Shown here piece by piece: positions 12,101 to 21,628 of a stretch of 64,000 bases of DNA; the first letter of the stretch is position 1, and the number at the start of each line of letters is the position of its first letter. Origin of the DNA: Strix aluco. Taxonomy: Eukaryota > Chordata > Aves > Strigiformes > Strigidae. A program made the translations under genes and the position numbers. Location of the stretch: the NCBI RefSeq assembly GCF_031877795.1, contig NC_133957.1:4641009-4705008 (forward strand). Direction: 5' to 3'. Under the pieces are notes generated by a model. That model had not been told where the DNA came from and did not search any database. It saw only the letters and a list, made by a program, of their open reading frames with translations.

Positions 12101-15100
12101 TGCTGAAGGGAGATGGAGCGGCTGGCTCGAGAGCTTGAGGAAAAGCACCGGTGGGAGCTAGAACGCTTGAGGGAGGAAGAATTGCTGAAGATGTTGTCTA
12201 AGTGGGCCAAGAGAAAGCTTGGAAAAGACAAAGAAAATGCTTTAAGGAAGAAAAGCCAGCCTGGAGTCAGGCAGGTGGGTGGTTGTGTTTATAGAGATGA
12301 GTGAAAGCCCTGGGGACCCTCCTGCTGAGCCGTACCATTCCTGGCAAAGCCAGCAGCCCCCCGCAGTGCTGGGGGTGGGTACCTGGCCGTCAGCAACACA
12401 CGGGGCTGTGCTGGGAAACAGCAGCCGGTGTTTGATCGTGCTGCTGCTTCACCAGGGGTATTTTCACATGGGTTTGTTGGGTAGAGCTGTTCTTCTAGGG
12501 TCATGCTGCCTTTGAGTCATAGCTTCACGTAACTCCAAGCCCTAGATAGTTTTAGTCCAGCATTTCTCCCCGTTCTGCATGTGACTTACACCTCTGAGCC
12601 ATGACCCGCCTGGGATGTGGTGTCTTTTGCTACCTGTCTGGCAGGAGATACCACCAGGCCCTTTAGGAATTCATTAGCAGCCAGACTTCCCAAAGTGTCA
12701 GCCAGACACAGGGATGGATGCTCAGCACACCAGAAACGTGCCCGGAGGACTGCACAAGAGTAAGGGGGTGTCTTAAGTTCCCTGTTTGGGTTGGGGAAGC
12801 TGTTCTGTTTCTCAGCTGGTTTGCAGGACTCCTCATCAGTCTGGCACTGGGGAGTTTAGTTTCAGTTGAGCTCAACTGGGTACCAGCTGCGTTCTGAATT
12901 GGGATTTGTAGAGCACCTAGCACAGGTCTCAGATGAGGCGTGGGGTGCTATTGCAAAGATCGCCGCTGTCCTACAGCATTTGAGTTGGTGCTTTGAAATG
13001 CTCACCGCTTTGTCCTGCTCCTCCTGCCCAGAACACGAACGCATCCACTAGCAACACCAGCGCATCCACCGGCAACCTGTCCAATGTCACCGAGGGGGGA
13101 GAGAAGAAGGGATCTGCAGAGGAGCACCCAGACTCTCTTGCAAGTGACAAGGAAGATGAGAAGAAGCAGAGCAAGGCTCCCCCGACAGAGGCCTGCCCCC
13201 TGGAGGTTGTGCAACCTGCAGACCCAGAACAGGGGGAAACCAAAACCGAGGCGCAGAGTGACAGCGAGAAGAACTTGGCCCTGAGGTTTAAGAGCTACGA
13301 GGCATCGCAGAGGGATGTCACACATATTTTGTCATCCTGGGACAGGGCTCAGGGTATCCTGCTGTCCCCTCTGAACCAAGAGGTGGTGCAGCACCAAGTA
13401 CAAGGCCAGCGCCAGCATTTATCCAGGCGGAGGAGCCGAAAGGACAGAGAGAAGGAGCATCTGGAAAAACTGAAGGCTCTTGAGGACTCCAAGTTATCTG
13501 GGCTGGAAGGGGAAGGTGCAGAAGGGTCAGCTAAAGGCCAGGACGTCGGGGTGCCCTGCTTGGACATCCAGGTGCTGAGCTCTGCAGATGTGACTAGGGC
13601 AATCCTGGAGAGCGGCAAGCTGCCAGCGGCAGAGCAGGTAAAGCCCTTGTGAGGCTCAGATGCTGAGCCTGCCGTGGTCTGGGCCCTGGTGCATTGTGTC
13701 CCACCAGGTGACAACAGCACAGAGCCTTGTCCAGGCCACTGATGATGTTCCGCGATGGCTTCACAGCAGCCACGTGGCTGGGGAAGTTCTTGCCATCCCC
13801 CAGATGGATGGAAAGAGGGAGGGCTCTCTGTTGGAACATCCTCTCTGTTTGGAGAGTTTCCCAGTCTGGAAATCATTAAAAATGGTCCCAGGGCAGGGCA
13901 ACTCCTGGTCATTGTTTCCTTCAGCTGAGTCACTCAGAGTTGAGATTTCTCTCTAGGTCCCACTTGTAGGTCCTGGCACTGCTCTGGAGCCTGCCCACCC
14001 CACTGGGCATAAAAAAGCACTGTGCTCCATCTAAATAAAAAAACCCATTGCCAAAAGCTCGGTGCCTTTCAGGAAGTGTGAGGATGAAGGCGACGGGACT
14101 ATAAACAGGGTTTTCTCTTATGCTTTAGATCCTGGATGACCTGGGACTGGGTCCCTCGGGGCCTCCCATTCCATCTACTGCTTTTTACTCTGTGATCCGC
14201 TACCCGGAGAAGCGGATGGTCCCTGCAGCAGGAGAAGCCCTCGAGCACTTCACCTTTGTGGTGCCAGGAGGCGCCACTGCAGAAGAAGGAAAGAAGAAAA
14301 CCAGAAGTTTGTTGGATGTCCCCGTTGTGCCTGCAGTGAAGGTGCCAGGGCAGGGGCCAGGCTGGATGGGGCCATGGGGGGAGGTGGGATGGAAAAGGAT
14401 CACTGTGGAAGGGCAGTGAAGACATGACGGGGCCCCGTGTCTGCAGGCATCCCTCCTCTCTGTTTAAAAGAGACAGCTCTGCTTGAGACATCGGGCAGTT
14501 CCGTGAGATGAGAGAAAAAAAAATCAGCTAAAACCTTCAACTTCCCTTGAGGAGAGGGTCCTGGGCAAGGAGGGGTGTTGTAGGCGAAACAAAGTCCCGT
14601 AAGGAAGACCAAATCCATGGGCAGAGGGGGTTGGTGGTTTATTCTCTCTCCTGTCTGTTACCAAACCTGCGGCTTTCTCTCCAGGATGGGGGTGTCTCGG
14701 GGCAGGTCTCACCTCTCTCCCTTTCCTCTCTCCCTTGGTGTGAAGGTGTCAGAGGAGCAGGTCACGCCAAGCAGGGGCCGGTCGGGGAAGGAGAAAGCCG
14801 CGGGCAGGCGGGAGGCTGTGAGGCAGAAGCGGAGCTCCAGCCGGGGCAGGAGAGGTCTCCAGGCGCCGGGCACGGGAGCACCCACGTGGCCCCCCGAGGG
14901 GCACCAAAGCGACGTGGACAGGGTCCCATCCCGGGGGAAATACGTCAGGTGAGCTGTGAGGGAGGAGGTGATCCCTCTGCTTCACGTCCATCTTGCCAAA
15001 CGGGCTCCATCATCCCCAGCCCCGCAGGGACCCTCTGCCGGTGCCTCCACGGGATGGCGAGCCCATGAGCCTCCTCCTTCTCTCGTTTGCTCGTTAGCAA

Positions 15101-15311
15101 TGTCTGAAGCCTCCTCTTTAATTGCCAGGCTGAGCAGCTGCCGGTGGATAGTGCCTGCCCACGGGGAGGTGGAACTGAAGGTCCAGTTCAGCTCCACGGT
15201 GCCGGGGCAGTTTGACCAGACGCTGCATTTTGAGGTCCTGGGGACAAAGCGACAGTACCAGGTGCACTGCAGGGGTACCTGCCTGTATCCCACCGTCAGC
15301 CAGGACCCACG
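29..15311 (+). CDS. HYDIN: HYDIN (axonemal central pair apparatus protein), central part, 19 exons, 5' and 3' incomplete
   Basis: Nineteen exons give about 1,207 codons without an in-frame stop, and their splice phases agree at every junction except between the second and third. HYDIN is a giant protein of about 5,100 residues in the C2 projection of the ciliary central pair, needed for ciliary bending. Several exons encode beta-rich ASH/MSP-type segments, for example around DFGYVILGNTPTHVVRITNT and EFPIEFYSLEFDQQYLAEE. Next come a P-loop module (HGAPLTGKT), a charged coiled-coil region (RLARELEEKHRWELERLREE) and a further ASH-like segment. The N-terminal third lies upstream of the window. 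After 15,311 I find none of the remaining C-terminal exons, although the DNA continues for 48 kb. Introns are short (about 0.1-1.8 kb) and hold nothing else I recognise. Identification is from recalled family similarity. Confidence 0.93.
594..758 (+). CDS. HYDIN: HYDIN exon b
   Basis: The acceptor TTCCCTCAG and donor CAG|GTGCCC bound 55 codons beginning LDPRLQMQMEQMLMEE and ending near RRRLLELVGPPVPYLQ. The segment is an acidic helical linker leading to the next ASH-type unit. Its phase-0 end does not fit the one-base overhang of the exon at 1,773. A short exon between them may have been missed. Confidence 0.85.
1773..1909 (+). CDS. HYDIN: HYDIN exon c (ASH-type segment)
   Basis: It encodes ELPEYLLDFGYVILGNTPTH followed by VVRITNTGQFPVSFHADRQ. 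The LDFG-VILG pattern and the N-T-G turn are typical of ASH/MSP beta sandwiches. The acceptor is CCTTTCAG and the donor CACAG|GTAACC; the final base joins the next exon to make a glycine codon. Confidence 0.92.
2758..2885 (+). CDS. HYDIN: HYDIN exon d
   Basis: It continues the same ASH unit (FSVDLDHVKHLLCCETKVFE, then VHFDPQSASLPLGEVDVLLP). Two leading bases complete the split glycine codon. The donor is ATCAAG|GTACCT. Confidence 0.92.
3005..3196 (+). CDS. HYDIN: HYDIN exon e
   Basis: Sixty-four codons in phase 0 between CCTTCCCTAG and AAG|GTAAAG. They include the strand pattern RLEFSTLQCGQCQEETVQLH and then VPCNWLITINEPVKK. This is the start of a second ASH-type unit, in which the IQCGQC-like motif marks the turn between strands. 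Confidence 0.93.
3590..3739 (+). CDS. HYDIN: HYDIN exon f
   Basis: Fifty codons between TTGTTCTCAG and GAG|GTGAGA. The segment begins VDRHWPARRRQKVPQKLKAQ and ends CNVQVRFSPTEE, with the G-x-x-x-V-x-V-x-F-x-P pattern of an ASH C-terminal strand. Confidence 0.9.
4811..5050 (+). CDS. HYDIN: HYDIN exon g
   Basis: Eighty codons between CTCTTTTCAG and CAG|GTGAGA. It closes one ASH unit (LKINIFQSSQHLQLQLSGRG) and opens the next with LEPQLEFSPPVLELGPLLPY. It ends in the strongly HYDIN-typical EFPIEFYSLEFDQQYLAEEQ. Confidence 0.95.
5269..5437 (+). CDS. HYDIN: HYDIN exon h
   Basis: It continues directly with ILQTLKDYDCRNTLLLPPRA and then PGEKLPPEVLEYYQDQKRLQ, a proline-rich linker followed by a charged helix. 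The acceptor is GTGCACAG and the donor ACG|GTGAGG. It ends with one base of a split codon. Confidence 0.92.
6800..6970 (+). CDS. HYDIN: HYDIN exon i: first half of the P-loop module
   Basis: It encodes KAAAGELADSPVYRAIARHL, then RGIVVIIHGAPLTG. A hydrophobic strand leads into a Walker A motif (G-A-P-L-T-G-K-T) whose second glycine codon is split by the intron. The donor is ACAG|GTAGGT and the acceptor TTCTGCACAG. The module looks adenylate-kinase-like, but whether it binds nucleotide is unknown. Confidence 0.92.
7612..7785 (+). CDS. HYDIN: HYDIN exon j: second half of the P-loop module
   Basis: It completes Walker A with KTAAAVALSKYYGAACLSID and continues TVVREAISDRSSSAGLRAQE. A serine/threonine after the invariant lysine and a hydrophobic helix follow, as in P-loop kinases. 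The acceptor is CTCTCAAG and the donor GCTG|GTAAGG. Confidence 0.92.
8924..9132 (+). CDS. HYDIN: HYDIN exon k (serine- and basic-rich linker)
   Basis: It encodes SLSLQFGTKAKRSLDMSRSS and continues into KKKTDGPTPQSQKQHLMDLT. The sequence is low-complexity, Ser/Arg/Lys rich and probably disordered. Two in-phase donors exist, at 9,045|9,046 and 9,132|9,133. I chose the longer because the extra codons stay open and fit the next exon. Confidence 0.8.
9644..9745 (+). CDS. HYDIN: HYDIN exon l
   Basis: Thirty-four codons (RELSISGSTSGELGFRSCVL, then PEELLVAILSERLQ) between TGCGCAG and CAG|GTACGT. This is an amphipathic helix segment of the kinase-like module. Confidence 0.9.
10047..10230 (+). CDS. 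HYDIN: HYDIN exon m
   Basis: It encodes LSDCYQGVVFDGLETPFAHN, then RPHIYFVNLFQDYASLKARE. The buried strand VVFDGLET resembles the Walker B/strand-3 region of P-loop kinases. The acceptor is TTTATCTGCAG and the donor GAAG|GTGAGA. Confidence 0.93.
10708..10849 (+). CDS. HYDIN: HYDIN exon n (charged helix)
   Basis: It encodes REEAARREKARLWEMEEDEY and then DALTEEEKIHFDNSILQVQR, a long charged helix probably forming a coiled coil. The acceptor is GCTGAAG. The donor AAAAG|GTCTGT is weak, but it is the only one that keeps frame with the next exon. Confidence 0.9.
12109..12274 (+). CDS. HYDIN: HYDIN exon o (coiled coil)
   Basis: It continues the charged helix with MERLARELEEKHRWELERLR and then KMLSKWAKRKLGKDKENALR. 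Glutamate and lysine residues spaced at heptad intervals suggest a coiled coil. It runs from TTGCTGAAG to CAG|GTGGGT. Confidence 0.88.
13032..13637 (+). CDS. HYDIN: HYDIN exon p (large charged linker exon)
   Basis: This is the largest exon here, 202 codons between CCTGCCCAG and CAG|GTAAAG. Its first part is Ser/Thr/Asn rich and its middle acidic. It then contains LALRFKSYEASQRDVTHILS, a basic segment RRRSRKDREKEHLEKLKALE and GVPCLDIQVLSSADV. The FKSYE and DIQ patterns are recognisable HYDIN features. The rest looks disordered and is poorly conserved. Confidence 0.93.
14129..14341 (+). CDS. HYDIN: HYDIN exon q
   Basis: Seventy-one codons between ATGCTTTAG and AAG|GTGCCA. It opens ILDDLGLGPSGPPIPSTAFY, a strongly HYDIN-like pattern, and continues EALEHFTFVVPGG. 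This is the start of another beta unit after the linker. Confidence 0.93.
14746..14948 (+). CDS. HYDIN: HYDIN exon r (basic linker)
   Basis: An arginine- and serine-rich linker (VSEEQVTPSRGRSGKEKAAG and on). The acceptor GGTGTGAAG is unusual but in phase, and the donor is TCAG|GTGAGC. It ends with two bases of an arginine codon completed by the next exon. Homology alone is weak; the phase match supports it. Confidence 0.75.
15129..15311 (+). CDS. HYDIN: HYDIN exon s, last HYDIN exon seen
   Basis: It encodes WIVPAHGEVELKVQFSSTVP, then FDQTLHFEVLGTKRQYQVHC and a final QDP. This is a full ASH-type second half. It ends in phase 2 at CACG|GTAAGG, an intact donor. The donor implies a further exon, but no HYDIN-like continuation is found downstream in this window. 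Confidence 0.93.
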
Positions 15312-15503
15312 GTAAGGCTGGGGCGTGGGAGCCTCCCCCACTGCTCCCCCCTGAGCTCGGAGCCAGGGCTGCCCCTTGTGCCCCAGTGACCTTCTGGCTT
15401 GGGCAGAGCATGCGGCCTGAGCCGCCCAGCATCTCTTCCGTGCTTGGAGCTGGGAACCAGTACTGGTACTATGGGAGACCTCGGCTGGTCCGAGGGATCA
15501 GAA

Positions 15504-15800
15504 TGTAAGTTTGATATTGACCTTGAGCAGATAACCACGTACCCTTCAGAGGCTGGAACGTCCTGAGAGGAGCTGCGTGAACAAGAGTAAGGAACTGCCA
15601 GACTGGAACTGCCTGACCGCAAGGAGAGGAAGGGTATCGGGGTTGCAGCAGAGAAGAGCTCATCCAACCATGAACTGTTAGTCTGTAATTAAACCAATCA
15701 GATATGGACACATACTCTTCATAAAGTTATAAAAAGGCTTGTTAGAACAATAAAGTAGCCACTTTTGCACAATTCAGTGTTTGTCGTGTCCGTCTCAACA
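15504..15800 (+). mobile_element. Candidate solo LTR of an endogenous retrovirus
   Basis: The 297-bp segment starts TGTAAG and ends CTCAACA (TG...CA). In LTR order it has a CCAAT-type box (AACCAATCAG), a TATA box (GTTATAAAAAGG at about 15,726), a poly(A) signal AATAAA (15,749-15,754) and a short U5-like tail. No polypurine tract or viral gene adjoins it, hence solo. I cannot find a target-site duplication. Its 3' end abuts a minisatellite and its 5' end lies 190 bp after the last HYDIN exon. Confidence 0.6.
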
Positions 15801-15807
15801 ATGACAG

Positions 15808-16545
15808 TGGGGGGCACTGGGATGGTTACTGGGACGTACTGCAGGGCACTGGGACATACTGGGATATATTAGGGAGCACTAGGAAGGTCACTGAGTCATA
15901 GTGGGGGGCACTGGGAGGGTTATTGGGATGTACTGCAGGACACTGGGACATACTGGGATATATTGGGGAGCACTAGAAGAGTCACTGGCACATAGTGGGG
16001 TGCACTGGGCAGGTCCCTGAGATGTGCTGGGGGGCACTGGGACATACTGGGGCACACTGGGAGGGTTACTGGGACATACTGGGATATATTGGGGAGCGCT
16101 AGAATCACTGGCACATAGCGGGGGGCACTGGGAGGGTCTCTGATATGTACTGGGGGCACTGAGACATACTGGGGCACACTGAGGGGGTTACTGGGATGTA
16201 TTGCAGGACACTGGGACATACTGGGATAATTGGGGAGTGCTAGGAGAGTTATTGGGATATACTGGGGGCCACTGGGATGGTTACTGGGACATAGTGCAGG
16301 GCACTGGCACATACTGGGATATATTGGGGAGTGGTAGGATAGTCACTGGGACATACTGGGGGCATTGGGAGTGTTACTGGGATGTATTGTAGGGCACTGG
16401 GACATACTGGCACGCACTGGGGTGGTTACTGGGACGTACTGGGAGTGCTAAGAGGGTCATTGGGACATACTGGGGGGCACTGGGACATACTGGGATATAT
16501 TGGGGAGCACTAAGAGGGTCACTGGTACATAGTGGGGGCACTGGG
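15808..16545. repeat. Minisatellite with CTGGGACATACTGGG core
   Basis: About 740 bp of degenerate tandem repeats built from CACTGGGACATACTGGG, GGATATATTGGGGAGCACTA and GGGTTACTGGGACGTACTG phrases in higher-order arrangement. Copies differ by point changes and small indels. Open frames crossing it are artefacts of the periodicity. Confidence 0.9.
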
Positions 16546-17833
16546 TGTCACGGTTGATAGTATTGACGCGGTGATGGTTTAGCAGGAAATCTGGATTTAT
16601 TAATAACTAACAGCAATTTATCATTACAAAATAATTCCGAGATGCTGAAAGAAGGAAAAGCGACTGATTCACAGACTCTGAACTGCCCAGATTCACACTC
16701 CCTCCCTCACCGGTGCCTTCACTGACCCATCGATCCCTGCGCATCCACCAACGGACAGACACCCGGAAATGAGGGTCCGTCCCCCCATGAGCAGAGACCG
16801 AGCGGGTGACAGAGCAGCGAGCTCAGAGAGCATCTCCCTCCTCTCGAGGGCAGAGCCAATCCTCCCGAGGCCTCGGCATTCCCCCGTGGGCCATCCCTGA
16901 GCCCCGAGCGGGGGCACCTCGCCCCGGCCTGCCCTCAGCTCTGGCAGCAGACGACACCTCCAGGGTCTGGTCCCGGCGAGGCTCCAGCTCAGGGGAGATG
17001 CTGGTCACAGGCCGCTGGGATCCAGGGGAGCTCCAAGGGTCTCCCTGGGGGGCGCAGTTTAGAGGGTCCAAGATCATTGACTTTTGTCAGGTCCCTTCTG
17101 GTGCCGCCCAGCAGCTGCACAAGAACTTGATGAAGGTGCAGCTCTGTTCTTGTTCCCATCTGGCCCCATCCCAGGCCCAGGTGTGCCCGGCCCTGAGGAG
17201 ATGAGGGGCCGTTAGAGCCGATCCCCAGCAGGCGGGAGGGCAGGAGCCAGGCTCGGTGACGTTCTCAGTCCTTATCTCCACAGACGGGGCACAGCTGGGG
17301 GAGGTGGGGGGAATTACACCCAGCACCAAGCACCCGACCAGGAGGGGCGGGGAGGGGTGAGAATTGCACCCCCACACCCAGTTATCCCAGTTGTTGAGAC
17401 AGGAGACAGCAACAATCAGTCACAAACGAGCTGCCGGAGCGTCACAGGAGCTCATGGCACTGGCACCAAGTCCAAGTGCGCTCTCTGCCAGCCCTGTGCC
17501 CTGTCCCTGCGCCAGCCCCCCGCTGCAGAGGATTCCCTCGGACCAACGGGATCGAGCAGCTCCCCACCCCTGCCCCTTCCCTGCTCCCAGTGAACACCGC
17601 CCCAGCACACCCGCTCCTCTGAGCTCCTCACCCAGCGCAGAGCCCAGCCAGTGCCCCAGGAACAGCACTGCGATGGTTCCAGCAGCGTCACCGCCGTCCC
17701 TCTGCAGGACGGGCCATGGCCTCGGGTGAGCCGCGGCTGATGGCACCGAGGGACTCCTGGTGTGGGGCTCTGCCTGGCTTTTGGAAGGACAGAGGGTGAG
17801 AGGCTGATCCAGGGTAATTCAGGTGGTGTAACA
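16546..17833 (-). mobile_element. Candidate long LTR, ERVL-like
   Basis: Read on the minus strand the segment begins TGTTACACCACC and ends AACCGTGACA, imperfectly inverted termini of LTR type. A poly(A) signal (TTAATAAATCC on the minus strand, about 16,595-16,610) lies close to the 3' end, as expected of a long R-poor avian LTR of about 1.3 kb. No flanking target-site duplication is visible and no internal viral sequence follows. The alternative is unclassified GC-rich intergenic DNA. Confidence 0.4.
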
Positions 17834-18529
17834 CAGAAGGAAAATAGCCCCCTTCGAACCACATTAACGCTTCATATTTAAAGTCACGTGGGTTGTTTGG
17901 ATTTAAATTATCCTACTCAGGTCTGAACGCTCAGGCCAGCAAAACCCCTCTGCACCCCACAGCTTGTTCCCCTCAGACAGCACCAGAGCACCTTTCACAG
18001 CAGTAACTGATTGCCGCGGTTCTCCAGAAGCACTTTTGCTCTGAGGCTCACGACATCACCCTAGAGACTCCTGGTAGCTGATAACAAAGGGGTCCCACCG
18101 CCGCGCGTACCCGGGGGGGCGGGCAGGGCCGGGCAGTGATCCCTGCTCCAACCATCCGCTGCCCTCCCCGCTCTCTCCTGCAGCGGGGCAAGAAAACCCA
18201 ACCCCAGCCCGGGAAAGCGCTGCCCGGAGCGGGAGCAGCAGTTCAGTTCCCCCCGGCCCCGAACTCACAGACACGCCCGCAACGAGCTTCGTACTTCTAC
18301 CCGCCCCCCCGCGGCACCTCCACTCGCGGCCGGCACCGAGGGCACGGACGGGGCGTGCGGCGGCACCGGCTGCGCGAGCGACGGCGGGGCGGGAGGGCCG
18401 TGCCGGGGGCGGGGAACAAGCTTCCCCGAGCCCGCTGAGCCCGGATCCGACAGCCTCGGCCGGCGCCTCGACGGCCCCAGCCGTCCCGGCGGGCTGCCCC
18501 CGCCCTCCCCGTGCCGGAGGGGCCGCGGC
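17834..18529. other. GC-rich intergenic stretch
   Basis: This starts as moderately AT-rich sequence and becomes CpG-dense from about 18,090. I see no gene, RNA or recognisable repeat. Open frames here result from the lack of AT-rich stop codons. Confidence 0.5.
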
Positions 18530-19316
18530 ACCGGGGTCAGGTCCTGGGACAGGCAGCGCCGTCGGGGTCCGGTCCCGGCAGCGCGGCACCGGAGGCCAGT
18601 CCCGGGGCGGGCTGGGAGGCACCGGGGTTCCGTGCCGGTGCGGGCAGGTCCGTCGGGTACCGGTCCCGGGGCGGGTAGCGCGGCACCGGTGTCCAGAACC
18701 GGGGCGGGCACAGACGTACCGGGGGCGGTCCGGGGGCGGTCCCGGGGCAGGGACCGCGGTACCGGGGTCCGGTCCCGGGGCGGGCAACAAGGCACCGGGG
18801 GCCGGTCCCGGGGCGGGCAGCGCGGCACCGGTATCCGGTCCCAGGGCGTGATGGGAGGCACCGGCGTTCGGTCCCGGGGCGCTAAACGCCTTACCGAAGG
18901 GCGGTCCCGGGACGGGCCGCGCGGCACCGGAGGCCGGACCCGGGGCGGGCAGCGAGGCACCGGGGTCCTGTCCCGGGACAGGAAGCGCAGGCGGTATTCG
19001 GTCCCGAGGCGGACAGGGAGGCACCGGGGGCCGTTCCCAGGGCGGGCAGCGCCATCGGGGTTATATCCCGGGGCGGGCAGCGCCGTGGGGGTCAGGTCCC
19101 GGGGCGGGCATTGCGGTACCGGGGTTCGGTCCCGGGGCGGACAAAAGGGACCGGTGCCCAGTCCCGGGGCGGGCAGCGAGTCACCGGAGGCCGGTCCCGG
19201 GACAGGCAGCGCCGTCGGGGTCCGGTCCCGGAAGCACGGCACGGGGGTTCGGTCCCGGGGCGGGCAGCGAGGCACCGGGGGCCGGTCCCGGGGCGGGCAG
19301 CGAGGCACCGGGATTC
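18530..19316. repeat. Left 33-bp GC-rich minisatellite
   Basis: Roughly 23 degenerate copies of a 33-bp unit containing GGTCCCGGGGCGGGCAGCG and GGCACCGG phrases. The unit is a multiple of three and has no stop, so frames stay open on both strands and give long meaningless ORFs. The same unit occurs in opposite orientation at 27,157-29,077. Confidence 0.92.
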
Positions 19317-21628
19317 GGCGGCGGAGCGCGGGGCCCGCGGGAGCGGTTTGTCCGTCCTGCTGCCGCCCAGAGCCCGAGCGCGCCCCCCCAGAACCGCCAC
19401 CCCCCGCCCTACAGCGGCCTCGCCGCTCCCCCCCCCTGCGCCCCCCGCGGTCCCGCCAGAAAACCTTCCTCATTCAGCTGAAAAAGGAGCATCGGAGCCG
19501 CCCGGGGCCCTTCTCCGGGGCCGAAATGGAGCCCGACACCCCCGGGCGGGGCTAATGAACCCCCGCGCCTCGGCCGCGCCGCGGGCAGAGGGTGCTCGGC
19601 GCCGGCTGCCCTCAGCTCCCCGCAGAGCCGGGACCATCCCCAGCCGGGGGGGCCGCAGGCTGCTGGCGCCTTCCCCCGCCAGCCCAGCCCTCCCCGCAGA
19701 GTTCCCGCACCCCAAACGCTGCTGCTGCCGCTCCCGGCACATCGCGGGGGAATAAAGCAACAGCGGGTCCGGCGCAGGGGCCGTAAATACCCGCGGTGGG
19801 GCTGCTTCTCGGCGCCTATTTAACTCGCCAGGTGTCTTTAGTTAGACTCGCCGTTGTGTTTCCATCTCCCCCCGCCCCCCCTTGTTTCAGCTCCGCCTGA
19901 CGAGAGATGCGAGACGCGCCGCGGAGCCCCAGGAAAGCAAACGGAGACTGGTCCGTCCGTCCCTAAATACGGTCCGTTTGGGAAAAGGGAATTCTGCTCT
20001 CGAGCAGCTGCAGGAAAGGAGAAGCCCCGTGTTCTTCTCTCCCTAAAAGCCATGACCCTTGTTTCAAACCCTCGGAGCCGATTCTGCAGGACCGTCACTG
20101 AGCGAGGGGCGGGGCCGAGCCCCGGGAAACCCGTTTGTCCCGCGCTGAACCCGACCTAAGCCCGGACGGCACCTCGCTGGAGTTTAGTCCTGACGGCCCC
20201 ACAGCCGCTGCCGCGGCGAGGCAAGCGGGGCTTGGGGGGGTTTTCTGGACGCGACCAGGCACGGCGCGACCGCCAGCCCAGCCGCGGCACGGCCCGGCCC
20301 GGCGGGCAGAGCGGGGGGGCCGGGGACACCGCCGGACCGTCCGTGACCGGCGGAGCTGCGGCGCCGGAGCGGTCGTCGGTCCCCGGCGGCAGCGCGGAAG
20401 ACGAGCCCCGGGGGGTGCGGAGGGAAGCGCGGCGGGGGGCGGGGGCCAGACCTCGGTAGGTGGCGGAGGCCGCGCTGCGACGGGCGGCAGCTGCGCGGGG
20501 TTTCTGGCTCCTCGGCCCTTTTTCCGCGCTGTCAACGAGTCCGTGCGGGGCGTTCGTGCGCGCTTCGCGGAGGCTGCGGGTTCGGTTTCTATCAAATCGC
20601 TCCCTTTCTGCACGCCCGCGCCTTTCCTCTCTGAACGACACAGCAGGAGGCGCCGACGAAGTCAGTCCGCGCGTTGTTCTCCGCGGAGATGGCGAGCGCG
20701 CAGCAGTAATTCACGGAGCGGCTGTTGGAGGGAAAACAGCGTGCGGGAGGTTTCTCCCCGTTTCTTCTTGTTTTCGGAGCCGGGCGACGGGCGGGCGCGG
20801 CGGGCACCGTGGCTGCGCTGGCGGCCAGGGGAAGGCGGCCCCCCCGCCGCCCCCCCGCGCCCTGCGGCGGAGCCTCCGCTGCCGCGGAGCAGCTCTGGGG
20901 AAGCGCCCGCGCGGTGCGAGGGTCTCTGCGGCGGAGAGGGAAGGGGGGGGGGGGCGTGGGGGGGAGGGGGGTGGTGCCACGCTTTGGGGGTGCGGGGCTT
21001 GGCCGGGGCCCCCCCGAGGGCTGCGCGGAGCCGAGGGCCGGGCGCGGGGGGACGGGGGGACGGGTACCGCCGTGGCCGGGGGTGCTCCGCGAGAGGGGAG
21101 AGTTTTTGGGGGAGAGGCGCGTTATTCCCGGAGCGCGCGGGGCGGACGCGGAACGCGCAGGGGCTCGGCTCTGCGGCTGTGCGCTTCCGTCACCTCCCGC
21201 CACAGCCCGGCCTAAACGGCCCCGGTTCGGTTACGCGCCCGCGGTATCTCAGCGAGCGCCCCCAGCCCCGTGTTTTGGGGAGGGGAAGGCGGGCGGACAC
21301 GCCGGCTGTGGGGAATTCCCGATTTCTGCGCTCCCCCGTCCCGCGGCCGCCGTCTCCCGGCGCACCGGAGGGTGCCCTCGGCTCGGACGCCGCTTTACTC
21401 CGCGCTGGGCCCTGCGGAACGGCCCCGCGGGGCGGAGGGGGGGTGTCCCTCGGCGGGGAGAGGCGGGAGGGAAGGGTGCTTCCGCAGGGCTGTCGGGGGC
21501 CGGTGCCGCTGTTCTCCCGGGCGGGACCCGCCGCGCCCCGCCGCCTGCCCCCCCTCCCCGCCCCTCTGCCCGCTCCGCGGAGGTGAAGTGCGGGTGCTGC
21601 CCGCTCTGGCGGACGCCCCGTCTCGCAG
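19317..21628. repeat. Left arm of a large inverted repeat
   Basis: About 2,310 bp are repeated as reverse complement at 24,138-26,438. Paired coordinates sum to 45,755-45,766 along the arm, so only about 11 bp of indels separate the copies. I could find two in homopolymers near 19,440, one in the G12/G11 run near 20,950 and an 8-bp GGGGGACG-type duplication near 21,055. The few substitutions I checked suggest about 99% or higher identity. The sequence is CpG-island-like and G-run rich. Its long ORFs (for example 20,135-21,586) look non-coding. Confidence 0.93.

Noticed and set aside
15405-15503. Possible HYDIN exon after 15,311 (acceptor GGGCAG, donor-like GTAAG at 15,505)
   Set aside because: In the phase required by the previous exon the peptide does not resemble the HYDIN continuation, and the donor-like bases belong to the start of the candidate LTR.
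15920-16312. 130-codon minus-strand open frame
   Set aside because: It is generated by the CTGGGACATACTGGG minisatellite; the peptide simply repeats the unit.
20135-21586. 483-codon open frame, mirrored as 480 codons at 24,180-25,622
   Set aside because: GC content is so high that stop codons are rare. Composition is R/G/P/A-rich, overlapping frames are equally open, and the copies owe their similarity to the inverted repeat.
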